A stretch of 57,535 bases of DNA from Bradyrhizobium iriomotense. GTDB lineage: Bacteria; Pseudomonadota; Alphaproteobacteria; Rhizobiales; Xanthobacteraceae. The notes under the pieces were generated by a model. It saw only the letters and a program-made list of their open reading frames with translations, had not been told where the DNA came from and did no database searches. The stretch is from contig NZ_BSOW01000048.1 in assembly GCF_030160715.1 (NCBI RefSeq), positions 1-57,535 of the forward strand. The letters are read 5' to 3'. Positions 36,162 through 44,586 of the stretch are shown here, piece by piece; the first letter of the stretch is position 1; the number at the start of each line of letters is the position of its first letter. A program made the translations under genes and the position numbers.

Positions 36162-36452
36162 TTAATGCGCACCTTCCTGGGCGTCGGCGACTTTGTGGGT
36201 CGCGCCCTTGGCGAGATCCTTGTCCATCACGGCGCGGCAGCCAGGGCTGAGGTCGGCACGATGCTTGTACATGCAGGCGGTGATCTTCGGGATGTTGGGG
36301 ATTTCCGACGAGCACAGGCGGAAGGCATCGCCGGAGCACATCTGCTGCGCCTCGGCGGTGTAGGCAAAGCTTGTCGTCGCAGACAGGATCGAAACGAAAG
36401 CGGCAAAACCCAGCGCCAGGCTGGCGTCGCGGATCTTGGACGAGGTGGTCAT
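36162..36452 (-). CDS. Small secreted cysteine-motif protein (paralogue)
   Basis: The 96-residue product has a signal peptide (LALGFAAFVSILSATTSFA) and four cysteines spaced like those at 35759-35974: MCSGDAFRLC, then TACMYKHRADLSPGC. ATG 36452 is favoured because GGAG lies six bases upstream; the frame also contains an ATG four codons earlier. The C-terminal tail differs from the paralogue. Function unknown; a periplasmic, disulphide-bonded small protein is inferred. Confidence 0.75.
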   Translation of the reverse strand: MTTSSKIRDASLALGFAAFVSILSATTSFAYTAEAQQMCSGDAFRLCSSEIPNIPKITACMYKHRADLSPGCRAVMDKDLAKGATHKVADAQEGAH

Positions 36453-36704
36453 TTGAGGCTCCATTGGCGCCGCCGTCGGGCGGGGTGCGTTGTTAACGGG
36501 AACTACGATGCTCCGGCAAAACCGTTTCCACTGTGATGATGGTCACGACCGACCCGCTGACTGTGAGACCGGTCACTTTGGCGCACCCTGCTGAAATTCC
36601 TCCGCAACCGCCGTCGTGTTGGTGTCACGTTAACTGTTCCTTCGCATTAATGGCTCGGCGCGGGGAAAACCGCTCGTTTGGTTGCGTATTTGGAAAGAGT
36701 AGCG

Positions 36705-37757
36705 ATGCGTAATGCGTTGGGCCTGATAGCGGCCAGTGTGATTGCGGCGGTCGTGATCGCCGGAGGTTGGTTCTTTTATTCCTCGCGCGCCGAACAGGCC
36801 GCCCCCCAGACAATGGCTGCCCGCGCGCCGGAGTCCCTCCCGGCCTCGGCGAAGCTTGCCGCCAGGGACGACGTCGAGACCACGGCGGCATTGTCCGGCA
36901 GGCAGGTTGCGGCTGCGGCGCCGCCTGCGCCTGCCCCAATGCCGGCGATGCCGGTTCAGCAGAAATCGACCTGCGCCAATCCGAACGCGCTTGGGGTCGC
37001 CCGCGTGGTCGAGATCGACACCACCGGCGGACCGGGCTTCGGCTTCGAGCACTTCAAGCAGTTCGACTTCCTCACCGACAAGGAGGTCGTGCTGACCTTC
37101 GACGACGGTCCGTGGCCGAACAACACGCCCGCCGTGCTGAAGGCGCTCGCCGACGAATGCACCAAGGGCCTGTTCTTCGCGGTCGGCAAGCACGCGACCT
37201 ATCACCCGGAAATCCTGCGCCAGGTGCTGGCCCAGGGCCACACGGTCGGCACCCACACCTGGTCGCACGTCAACCTGAACGGCAAGAAGATGACGGAGCA
37301 ACAGGCCAAGGACGAAGTGGAAAAGGGCTTTAGCGCGGTGAAGTTCGCGCTCGGCACCAACCCCGCGCCGTTCTTCCGCTTCCCGCAGCTTCAGCACAAT
37401 CCGGCGATCGTGAGCTATTTCGGCACGCGCAACGTCGCGATGTTCTCGACCGATCTCGATTCCTTCGACTTCCGGAAAGAAAGCACGCCGGACAAGATCG
37501 TCAGCAACGTGATGACCAAGCTCGACAAGCTCGGCAAGGGCATCATCCTGATGCACGACTTCCAGAAGCACACCGCGGAGGCCTTGCCGACGTTGCTCGC
37601 GCGCCTGAAGGCCGGCGGTTACAAGGTCGTGCAGATGAAGGCGAAGACGACGTTCCAGACGCTGCCGGAATATGACGAGGCGCTGCTCAAGGATTTGAAG
37701 GTGCCGACCTCGAGCGCGCGTCCGATCTCGAGCGTGGTGCAGACGGTTTCGCAGTAA
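36705..37757 (+). CDS. Polysaccharide deacetylase-family protein (NodB homology domain)
   Basis: The 350-residue protein is anchored by an N-terminal membrane helix (LGLIAASVIAAVVIAGGWFFY), followed by an Ala/Pro linker and a NodB domain: motif 1 LTFDDGPWPNN with the Asp pair, motif 2 GTHTWSHVNL (H-x3-H), motif 3 FFRFPQ and a late LMHDFQKHT. These residues bind the metal and catalyse N-deacetylation of chitin, peptidoglycan or similar sugars. In rhizobia such genes are not necessarily nodulation genes. ATG 36705 is preceded by GGAAAGAG; an earlier TTG start at 36678 is less likely. A terminator follows. Confidence 0.88.
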   Translation: MRNALGLIAASVIAAVVIAGGWFFYSSRAEQAAPQTMAARAPESLPASAKLAARDDVETTAALSGRQVAAAAPPAPAPMPAMPVQQKSTCANPNALGVARVVEIDTTGGPGFGFEHFKQFDFLTDKEVVLTFDDGPWPNNTPAVLKALADECTKGLFFAVGKHATYHPEILRQVLAQGHTVGTHTWSHVNLNGKKMTEQQAKDEVEKGFSAVKFALGTNPAPFFRFPQLQHNPAIVSYFGTRNVAMFSTDLDSFDFRKESTPDKIVSNVMTKLDKLGKGIILMHDFQKHTAEALPTLLARLKAGGYKVVQMKAKTTFQTLPEYDEALLKDLKVPTSSARPISSVVQTVSQ

Positions 37758-37786
37758 CGCGACAAGCCAATACGCTTCGACAGTTC

Positions 37787-37820
37787 ATGATGGCCGGGCT
37801 TCCCGGCCATCATCATTTTT
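37787..37820. terminator. Intrinsic terminator (bidirectional)
   Basis: The stem GATGGCCGGG / CCCGGCCATC (ten pairs, three-base loop) is followed by CATCATTTTTGG on the plus strand and lies between two convergent genes, 30 bases after the deacetylase stop codon. Confidence 0.7.
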
Positions 37821-37823
37821 GGA

Positions 37824-38177
37824 TTACCAATAGATGCCGTGACGATGCAGCTCGCTGATGATACGGCCTTCGGTCCAGTAAGGCTTGCGCTTCGGCTTGT
37901 CGGTCTTCGCCGTGGTCTTGGTCGTGGCTACAAGCGTCTGCGTCGTCGCAGGCGTTGAGCTTGTGGTAGCCGTCGTCGCCGGGGTCGTGGACACGGCTGC
38001 GGGCCGGTCGACATATTTCGGAGCTTCGCTGGGCTTGGCGGCCTGCGGCGCGGTGGTGGTCGTGCTCTGCTGCGCGGCCGGATCATCGGCGGAAGCGAGC
38101 GTCAAGCTGCGCGAACCGGCGGCCTGCGCGGACGCGGAGGCCAGAACCATGGCAGCAACCAGAATGATCTTGCGCAT
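37824..38177 (-). CDS. Hypothetical small secreted protein, Thr/Ala-rich
   Basis: The 117-residue product has a signal peptide (MRKIILVAAMVLASASAQAA), a Thr/Ala/Pro-rich low-complexity middle (STTPATTATTSSTPATTQTL), and a basic end ending RISELHRHGIYW as read. I do not recognise a family. The C-terminal YWTEGRIISELHRHGIYW segment, read in part, resembles small rhizobial exported proteins. It converges with the deacetylase and is upstream of tRNA-Thr; no operon partner. Confidence 0.65.
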   Translation of the reverse strand: MRKIILVAAMVLASASAQAAGSRSLTLASADDPAAQQSTTTTAPQAAKPSEAPKYVDRPAAVSTTPATTATTSSTPATTQTLVATTKTTAKTDKPKRKPYWTEGRIISELHRHGIYW

Positions 38178-38307
38178 GTGCGTGTCTCCCGTTTGAGCCT
38201 GACCGGAAGACTAGGAGGAGCAGCTGCTTGGTTATGTGATCTGCATCACGCAAGCAGCGGCGGCTCGCGGCAACGACGTCTCGAAGGGGGATGACCATTC
38301 CAGGCGA

Positions 38308-38383
38308 TGGTGCCGCAAGAGGGACTCGAACCCCCGACCCCGTCATTACGAATGACGTGCTCTACCAACTGAGCTATTGCGGC
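38308..38383 (-). tRNA. tRNA-Thr (anticodon CGT)
   Basis: On the minus strand the 76 bases fold as a cloverleaf: acceptor GCCGCAA / TTGCGGC, D arm GCTC...GAGC, anticodon stem CGTCA / TGACG with loop TTCGTAA giving CGT, T arm with GGTTCGAGTCC, discriminator A and encoded CCA (38308-38310). It reads ACG codons. Confidence 0.96.
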
Positions 38384-38482
38384 GGACCAATAAGGGGCCG
38401 GCATAGCGGCCCCAAATACGCGCGCCCCTGATATCGGGCATGGCCCGAATTGGCAAGGACAAGCCGGGGCCGAACTTGCCGA

Positions 38483-40324
38483 TCAGCGGCCCCAGCGGGA
38501 CCAGAAACCCCGCCAGCCGCCGGCCTGGGCCTTTGGCGTGCCGATTTGTTCGGTAAATTCATCGCTCGGCCCCTCGTCATCGATTCCCGGGTCATCCGGC
38601 GCGCGGATGATCGGGATGACGGCAGGAATCGGCGAAGACGCGGGCTTGCCGAGATCGGCTCGGGCGCGGAACACGGGCGTGGCCGCAATGGGGGCTGATT
38701 CGGCAGGCTCCGGGGTCGATTTGGCGAGCTCAGTGGCCGCCGTAGCCGGCTCGGGCGCTTCGGACGCCTTCACGTCGACCGTCTTCGCTTCGCTGCTGGA
38801 TTCCGTCGCCTTGACCTCCGAAGGCTTCGTTTCCAAAGGTTTGGTTTCCAAAGGTTTGGCCTCCGGAGATTTGACCTCCGAAACCCTGGGCGCGGGCGGC
38901 AGATTGTCCTGCGCGGCGGGCGCAGGCGCGGGCTGGACCGGTTCCAGCGGCTCGCTGCTCACGGTGATCCGCTTCGGCGGCGGTGCCGCCAGCATGGCCT
39001 CCTCGAACGGAGAGGCCTCGATCGTCGTGCCCTTGTCCGAGGGCAGGCTCGCCACCGGCGTCTGCCATTGGAAGGCGTCGAGCCGGCCGGTGACCGGCGA
39101 AACCGGACGCCAGCGGTTGCTGACATAGCCGTCGGCCGTCCAGGCCGGGTCGTGGCGGGCGCGCACCGCACGCAAGGTCCAGGCCCGCGCGCGGCCGCTG
39201 TCGCCATGCTCGGCGCGCTCGATCTCCGCCATCAGGAGCGCAACCCGCTGCGTCGGATCGTTGATCAGCGGCGCCAGCGCCTCGCGGGCGCGGGCGAATT
39301 CGCTGGCGTCGATCGCGGCGCGCGCGAGCGCGAGCTGGCCCTCGACATGGCCGGGCGTCTTGGCCGCCAGCGTCTCCATGCGCTGCAAGCGCTGCCGCGC
39401 GGAATCGCCGAGCTTCACATGCGCATAGGCGTCGGCGAGATCGGGATGCGGATGCGCGAGCCAGGCGGCTTCCACGAGCTTCATGGCGCGCCGCACCTGA
39501 TGCGCCTCGCTCTCGAATTTCGCGGCGAGGCTTGCGGCCGGCACCAGCGTCGGCGCGAGCTTCACCGCTTCCATCACGCTCTCGCGCGCGACGTCGCGGT
39601 CCATGGTCTCGAGCTCGAGCGCGCGCGCGGTGAGCAGCACGCCGCGCTGCCGGCGCCAGGCCTTCTTGTCGATCAGGCCTGCCGAGAGATTTGAATCGAG
39701 GATCGCGAGCGCGCCGCTCCAGTCGCTGCGCGCGCAGCGGAAACCGAGCACCGCCTGCGATGCCCAGGTCGAGGACGGCGACAGCTTGATCGCCTCCTCG
39801 GCGATCATTACCGCAGAAACCGCGTCGTCGGCGCGCTGCGCCTCGATGAAGAGGCCGCGAAGGCCGAGAAGCCGCGTGTCGGGACGCTCGGCCATGGCGC
39901 GGAAAGCACGCTGCGCCTCGTCGCGATTGCCGTCGAGCTGCGCCGACTGCGCATGCAGCAGCAGCGCCAGCGGATCGTCCGGCGCATGCCGCCGCGCCGC
40001 ATCCGCGTGGCGGCGCGCGAGCGCAGTGTCGCCGTGGCCGATCGCCAGCAGGCCATGGGTGATGGCGTGACGGCCGCGCGCGTGGCGCTTCTCGTGGCGG
40101 CGGCGACGCATCTGCGCGGGCGTCCGCCAGATCGCGCTCAAAATGCTCCAGGCGAATATGGCGATCACCGCTAGGAGGCCGAGCCCGAACACGAATACCG
40201 GCACGGTCGTCTTGGCGCGCAGATTGCCCCAAGTCAGGATGACATCGCCGGTCTGATCGGCGACCCAGGCCGCACCGGCCGCGGCAAGTGCGATGAGGAT
40301 GAGGAACGATACGACGCGAAGCAT
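38483..40324 (-). CDS. hemY: HemY-family TPR membrane protein
   Basis: The 613-residue protein has two N-terminal membrane helices (about residues 2-22 and 40-62), the HemY signature region (GDVILTWGNLRAKTTVPVFVFGL and RRRRHEKRHARGRHAITHGLLAIGHGD, read in pieces), and TPR-like helices to about residue 420. A long acidic/proline tail holds PLETKPLETKPSEVK-type repeats. This alphaproteobacterial HemY is the TPR protein, not protoporphyrinogen oxidase of Bacillus. It works in late haem synthesis with proteins encoded next to it (mitofilin-like, hemD). It lies 21 bases from the Mic60-like gene. Confidence 0.92.
   Translation of the reverse strand: MLRVVSFLILIALAAAGAAWVADQTGDVILTWGNLRAKTTVPVFVFGLGLLAVIAIFAWSILSAIWRTPAQMRRRRHEKRHARGRHAITHGLLAIGHGDTALARRHADAARRHAPDDPLALLLHAQSAQLDGNRDEAQRAFRAMAERPDTRLLGLRGLFIEAQRADDAVSAVMIAEEAIKLSPSSTWASQAVLGFRCARSDWSGALAILDSNLSAGLIDKKAWRRQRGVLLTARALELETMDRDVARESVMEAVKLAPTLVPAASLAAKFESEAHQVRRAMKLVEAAWLAHPHPDLADAYAHVKLGDSARQRLQRMETLAAKTPGHVEGQLALARAAIDASEFARAREALAPLINDPTQRVALLMAEIERAEHGDSGRARAWTLRAVRARHDPAWTADGYVSNRWRPVSPVTGRLDAFQWQTPVASLPSDKGTTIEASPFEEAMLAAPPPKRITVSSEPLEPVQPAPAPAAQDNLPPAPRVSEVKSPEAKPLETKPLETKPSEVKATESSSEAKTVDVKASEAPEPATAATELAKSTPEPAESAPIAATPVFRARADLGKPASSPIPAVIPIIRAPDDPGIDDEGPSDEFTEQIGTPKAQAGGWRGFWSRWGR
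38815..38874 (-). repeat. 15-base tandem repeat within hemY
   Basis: Four tandem degenerate 15-base units (TTTCCAAAGGTTTGG at 38830-38844 and 38845-38859 are identical; the outer two differ by a few bases) encode the repeated KPLET / KPSEV-like segment in the HemY tail. In-frame slippage would change the protein by five residues. Confidence 0.7.
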
Positions 40325-40345
40325 GGTGATCCCTTCGGCGCGGGT

Positions 40346-41560
40346 CTATTGCGCGGGTTTGGCGAGATCCGCCATGGCATCGTCGGCGAATTTGCGGGAC
40401 GCAGCGAGCGCGGCCTCGCGCGCGTCGGTCTTGTCGAGCCAGGCCTTTGCGGCTTCGCGATCGGCTTCCGGCAGCGTCTTCAGTTCGCGCCGCGCCGTGT
40501 CGAAATCGTTGCGCAGCGCCGCCGCGGTCACCCGCGCGACGATCGCGCCGCGATCATTGCCGACGCCGTCGGTGCGCTCGATGCGGACGAGCTTCGACGC
40601 GCCCGCCTGAAGACGCTCGACGATGCCGCCGCCGCTGGTTGGCGCCTCCGCCGGTGGCGAGAGTTTTGGCACGATGTTGAGGAGCTCGCGGCTCAGCGCG
40701 ACCGGGCTCGGAATGCCCGCGGATGCGAACGTCTCGAGCGGATTCAACGCATCCGAATTGGGCGCAAAGGATTTTGCCGACGCAAGCTGTGCGGCATAGG
40801 GATCGTTATGACGGACGGCGACGTCGAGCAGCGCCGCCGCAACGACGCGACGCAGCGCCTTGTCGTCGCTGGACTTTGCATCGGCGATTTTCTCGCCCTG
40901 CTGTGCGAGCTCGGCACGCTCGGCCTTGATGGTGCGCTCGAGCTGCGCGATGCGATCGTTGACGCCTGACAGATCGGGCGCGGCGGCTGCGTCGCGCGGC
41001 GCCGACTTCACGTCGTTGAGCGCACTGCCGAGCTTGTCCGATTGGGTGCGCAGGCTCGCGATGTCGCTGCGCAAGGCTGTGACGGATTTGTCCAGCGCGT
41101 CAAGGCGCGCCGCTGCGGCCGGATCCACAGGCTTGTTGACCTTGGTCTCGACAGTGGCGAGGCGGCCGCTCAATGCATCGACCGTCGCAGTCGTGACCTG
41201 CGGCGTCGCCGGCGCTTGCACCTGGGGCCAGCCCAGCATCCAGCCGACCGCGATCACGAGCGCCGCTGCGACCGCACCCGACAGCGGCGCAATGACCCAG
41301 GGGGACACGGGCTTGGAGGTCGGAGGTACCGCGGCCTGAGCCTCGGCGCGATCCGGCTCGCCTTCCGGCTTGGCTGGCTCGGCCGCGACCGATTCGGCTT
41401 TGACCGCATCGGCGTCGGCCGGCTCCGGCTTCACCTCATCGGCCGCCTGCTGCGGCTGGGTGGACACCTCGGTCGCCTCGAGATCAATGGTGGGCGGGGT
41501 GCGCTTGGCACGGCCGGACTCGGGGGCCAATCCTGCGTCTTCAGGCTTGTCTTCGGCCAT
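40346..41560 (-). CDS. Mic60/mitofilin-like inner-membrane protein
   Basis: The 404-residue protein has an acidic N-terminal stretch, a single membrane helix at about residues 88-110 (PWVIAPLSGAVAAALVIAVG), a coiled-coil region (TVDALSGRLATVETKV and the ~170-240 stretch with many Ala, Glu, Arg) and a C-terminal mitofilin-like domain with FASAGIPSPVALSRELLNIVP. Alphaproteobacterial homologues of mitochondrial Mic60, which shapes membrane junctions, are known to sit beside hemY and hemD, as here. Function in this organism is inferred. Neighbours: hemY 21 bases away; hemD 75 bases upstream. Confidence 0.85.
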   Translation of the reverse strand: MAEDKPEDAGLAPESGRAKRTPPTIDLEATEVSTQPQQAADEVKPEPADADAVKAESVAAEPAKPEGEPDRAEAQAAVPPTSKPVSPWVIAPLSGAVAAALVIAVGWMLGWPQVQAPATPQVTTATVDALSGRLATVETKVNKPVDPAAAARLDALDKSVTALRSDIASLRTQSDKLGSALNDVKSAPRDAAAAPDLSGVNDRIAQLERTIKAERAELAQQGEKIADAKSSDDKALRRVVAAALLDVAVRHNDPYAAQLASAKSFAPNSDALNPLETFASAGIPSPVALSRELLNIVPKLSPPAEAPTSGGGIVERLQAGASKLVRIERTDGVGNDRGAIVARVTAAALRNDFDTARRELKTLPEADREAAKAWLDKTDAREAALAASRKFADDAMADLAKPAQ

Positions 41561-41635
41561 CGTGACGTTTCCCTCACACTTAACAAGTAATGTACTCGGA
41601 CCGGACCCCTTGATCGCAGGATTCGGCCCGTTCTC

Positions 41636-42382
41636 TTACGCCAAACGGGTGCGCAAAGCACGCGCCAAGGTCTCAAATAAGGCATTTTCGTCCGGCGCCG
41701 CCGCGACCGCAACCTGCGTCGCGCCGGCCTCGCGAAGCACGCCGGCGATACTCTCGGACAGGCAGCATTGCGGAATCGATAACGCGGAGATTTCGACGCC
41801 CTCCTCGCGCGCCGCATCCAGGAAGGCGCGCGCGCTGCGCCGCGAATAATGCAGCACCGCCCGGATGCTATCGGCGGCAAAACCTTCGCAGACCTCGCGC
41901 GGCAGATGCTTGACCGGCACCATGCGATAATTGGTTTGCGTGACCACGTTGAATCCTTCGGCGCCGAGCTCGCCCCCGAGATCGCGCGACAGATCCGCGC
42001 CCGCGAGATAAAGCAGCGTGCTCTTTTTCTTCACGACCTTGTCGCGCGCACTTTGCAGCACCTTGTCCCTTAACGCCGCCGCATCGCCGCCGGCGACGAT
42101 GACATTGACAAAGCCGGCCTCGCGCGCGGCCGTGGCGGTATGCTCGCCGACCGCAAACAAAGGCAGCTTCGACAGGTGAAGCTCCGGCAATTGCGGCGCG
42201 ATGGCGCGAATGGCATTCGCCGACGTGACGATGATCCCGCTGTAGTTCGCTTCGCTTTCGTCGCGAAACGCCATCGCCTCGAACTTGAGCGCCGGCGCCA
42301 GCAGCACCACATAGCCCAGGGCACGCAAGCCTGCTGCGGTGGCCTCGTTGTCGGGATGCGGCCGTGTGACAAGAATGGCCAT
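41636..42382 (-). CDS. hemD: Uroporphyrinogen-III synthase
   Basis: HemD closes the linear hydroxymethylbilane to uroporphyrinogen III, the branch-point of haem, sirohaem and cobalamin. The 248-residue product starts MAILVTRPHPDNEATAAGLRALGY, has ANAIRAIA, the ADLSRDLGGELGAEGF-type middle, the conserved ALHYSRRSARAF segment (VLHYSRRSARAF here) and a two-lobe pattern typical of the family. ATG 42382 is chosen over the first in-frame ATG at 42403. It is the first gene of the hemD-mic60-like-hemY block. hemC is not adjacent in this window. Confidence 0.87.
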   Translation of the reverse strand: MAILVTRPHPDNEATAAGLRALGYVVLLAPALKFEAMAFRDESEANYSGIIVTSANAIRAIAPQLPELHLSKLPLFAVGEHTATAAREAGFVNVIVAGGDAAALRDKVLQSARDKVVKKKSTLLYLAGADLSRDLGGELGAEGFNVVTQTNYRMVPVKHLPREVCEGFAADSIRAVLHYSRRSARAFLDAAREEGVEISALSIPQCCLSESIAGVLREAGATQVAVAAAPDENALFETLARALRTRLA

Positions 42383-42529
42383 GATCTCTATTCTCCGGCG
42401 CACCGTGACCGAGTTTTCGGGGCGCTATAAAGGCGCGATTGCCTTTGGCGACCCCGGAATGCTACCGGACGTACCAGAACTCTGCTTTGCGGAAGAGCGC
42501 AAGGGCGCAAATTGGGTAACAATTCGCCA

Positions 42530-43603
42530 ATGCTGGTGTTGGGCATCGAAACCACCTGCGACGAAACCGCCGCAGCTGTCATCGCGCGCGCGCCCGACGG
42601 CGACGGCAGGATTCTCTCCAACATCGTGCGCTCGCAGGTCGAGGAACACGCCCGCTTCGGCGGCGTGGTGCCGGAGATCGCCGCGCGCGCCCATGTCGAC
42701 CTGCTCGACGGTATCATCGACCGCGCCATGAAAGAGGCCGACATCGGCTTCGCCGAATTGTCGGGTGTCGCCGCAGCAGCCGGACCGGGACTGATCGGCG
42801 GCGTGATCGTCGGGCTCACCACGGCAAAGGCGATCGCGATGGTGCACGACACGCCGCTCGTCGCGGTCAACCATCTCGAGGCGCATGCGCTGACGCCGCG
42901 GCTGACCGATCACCTCGAATTCCCCTATTGCCTGTTCCTGGCCTCGGGCGGCCACACCCAGATCGTCGCGGTGGTCGGCGTCGGGCAATATATTCGGCTC
43001 GGCACCACCGTCGATGATGCGATCGGCGAGGCCTTCGACAAGGTCGCGAAGATGCTCGGGCTGCCTTATCCCGGCGGACCGCAGGTCGAGCGCGCCGCGG
43101 CCGACGGCGATGCGGCGCGATTCGCTTTTCCGCGGCCGATGCAGGGGCGGCCCGATGCCAATTTCTCGCTGTCGGGATTGAAGACGGCGGTGCGCAACGA
43201 GGCCAGCCGGCTCGTTCCGCTCGAGCAACAGGACATCAGCGATCTCTGCGCGAGTTTTCAGGCCGCGGTGCTGGATTCGACCGCGGATCGCCTGAGCATG
43301 GGCTTAAAGCTGTTCCGCGAGCAGTTCGGCGTGCCGCAAGCGCTCGTCGCGGCCGGCGGCGTTGCTGCCAATCAGGCGATCCGCAGCGCGTTGCAGCACG
43401 TTGCGGATGCGGCCGGGACACGGCTGATCATGCCGCCGCCCGCACTCTGCACCGACAACGGCGCGATGATCGCCTGGGCCGGCGCCGAGCGTCTCGCGCT
43501 CGGCCTCACCGACACGATGGATGCCCAGCCCCGCGCACGCTGGCTGCTCGATGCCAATGCCACGGCGCCGGCTGGTTATTCCAACACCCGCGCGGGATTC
43601 TAG
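42530..43603 (+). CDS. tsaD: tRNA N6-threonylcarbamoyladenosine transferase
   Basis: TsaD with TsaB and TsaE places the threonylcarbamoyl group on A37 of ANN-decoding tRNAs. The 357-residue product shows LVLGIETTCDETAAAVI, the metal-binding H-x3-H in AVNHLEAHALTPRL, LFLASGGHTQIVAV and GAMIAWAGAERL. ATG 42530 begins the conserved LVLGIETT; the TTG start at 42512 is unlikely. It is divergent from hemD across a short gap and is the first gene of a tsaD-gpsA-EVE unit with gaps of 2 bases and an ATGA overlap. Confidence 0.96.
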   Translation: MLVLGIETTCDETAAAVIARAPDGDGRILSNIVRSQVEEHARFGGVVPEIAARAHVDLLDGIIDRAMKEADIGFAELSGVAAAAGPGLIGGVIVGLTTAKAIAMVHDTPLVAVNHLEAHALTPRLTDHLEFPYCLFLASGGHTQIVAVVGVGQYIRLGTTVDDAIGEAFDKVAKMLGLPYPGGPQVERAAADGDAARFAFPRPMQGRPDANFSLSGLKTAVRNEASRLVPLEQQDISDLCASFQAAVLDSTADRLSMGLKLFREQFGVPQALVAAGGVAANQAIRSALQHVADAAGTRLIMPPPALCTDNGAMIAWAGAERLALGLTDTMDAQPRARWLLDANATAPAGYSNTRAGF

Positions 43604-43605
43604 CG

Positions 43606-44586
43606 ATGACATCCTTCCAGTCCGTCGCGGTGATCGGCGCGGGCGCCTGGGGCACGGCGCTAGCGACGGTCGCTGCGCGGGCAGGACGAACAGTGACGCT
43701 GTGCGCCCGCAACACCGAGCACGCCGGCCGGATTGCCGCATCGCGCGAAAATCCGCGGCTGCCCGGCGTGCCGCTTTCGCACGATATCGTGGTGACGAGC
43801 GAGCTTGCTTTGGCAGCGCGCGCCGACGTGCTGCTGATCGCAACACCGGCGCAGCACCTGCGCGGTGCGGTCAACGCGCTGGGGTTGCATCTCACGAAGC
43901 CCGTGCCGGTGATTGCCTGCGCCAAGGGCATCGAGCACGGCACCCACAAGTTCATGACCGACGTGATCGCCGAAGCTGCGCCGCATTCGCTGCCGGCGAT
44001 CCTGTCGGGACCGAGCTTTGCCGACGACGTCGCGCGCAGCTTGCCGACGGCGGTGACGCTGGCCGCCAAAGACGAGCAGATCGCAAGCGCGCTGGTGCAG
44101 GCGCTGGGCTCGCCGACTTTCCGCCCCTATCACTCGACCGATGTGCGCGGCGTCGAGATCGGCGGCGCGGCCAAGAACGTGCTGGCGATCGCGGTCGGCA
44201 TCGCGGTCGGACGCAAACTCGGCGCGTCCGCGCAAGCGGCATTGACCACGCGCGGCTTTGCCGAGCTTGCCCGCTTCGGCCGTGCGCTCGGCGCGCGCAG
44301 CGAAACGCTTGCGGGCCTCTCCGGCCTTGGCGATTTGATCCTGACCTGTTCGAGCCCGCAATCGCGCAATTTTGCGCTCGGGCTCGCACTCGGGCGCGGC
44401 GAGGCACCACCGGCCGGCAAGCTCGCCGAAGGCGAGTCCACCGCACCCGTGCTGATCGAACTCGCGTCTTCGCAAAACATCGAGATGCCGGTATCAGAAG
44501 CGGTGGCAGCGATCCTGAGCGGCAAGAGCACGATCGACGCCGCAATATCCGGACTTTTGACGCGCCCCTTCAAGGCAGAGGAATGA
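43606..44586 (+). CDS. gpsA: Glycerol-3-phosphate dehydrogenase [NAD(P)+]
   Basis: GpsA makes sn-glycerol 3-phosphate for phospholipid synthesis. The 326-residue protein has the cofactor loop VIGAGAWGTALATVAA (residues ~7-22), the ARADVLLIATPAQHLR block, the catalytic-Lys-containing AKGIEHGT and GGAAKNVLAIAVG, and the C-terminal SGLGDLILTC and NFALGLALGRG. It starts 2 bases after tsaD and its stop overlaps the next gene's ATG (ATGA). Identification is secure. Confidence 0.96.
   Translation: MTSFQSVAVIGAGAWGTALATVAARAGRTVTLCARNTEHAGRIAASRENPRLPGVPLSHDIVVTSELALAARADVLLIATPAQHLRGAVNALGLHLTKPVPVIACAKGIEHGTHKFMTDVIAEAAPHSLPAILSGPSFADDVARSLPTAVTLAAKDEQIASALVQALGSPTFRPYHSTDVRGVEIGGAAKNVLAIAVGIAVGRKLGASAQAALTTRGFAELARFGRALGARSETLAGLSGLGDLILTCSSPQSRNFALGLALGRGEAPPAGKLAEGESTAPVLIELASSQNIEMPVSEAVAAILSGKSTIDAAISGLLTRPFKAEE

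Noticed and set aside
36705..37757. Polysaccharide deacetylase considered as nodB
   Set aside because: No other nod genes or nod box are present; the anchored architecture and the chromosomal context point to an envelope enzyme.
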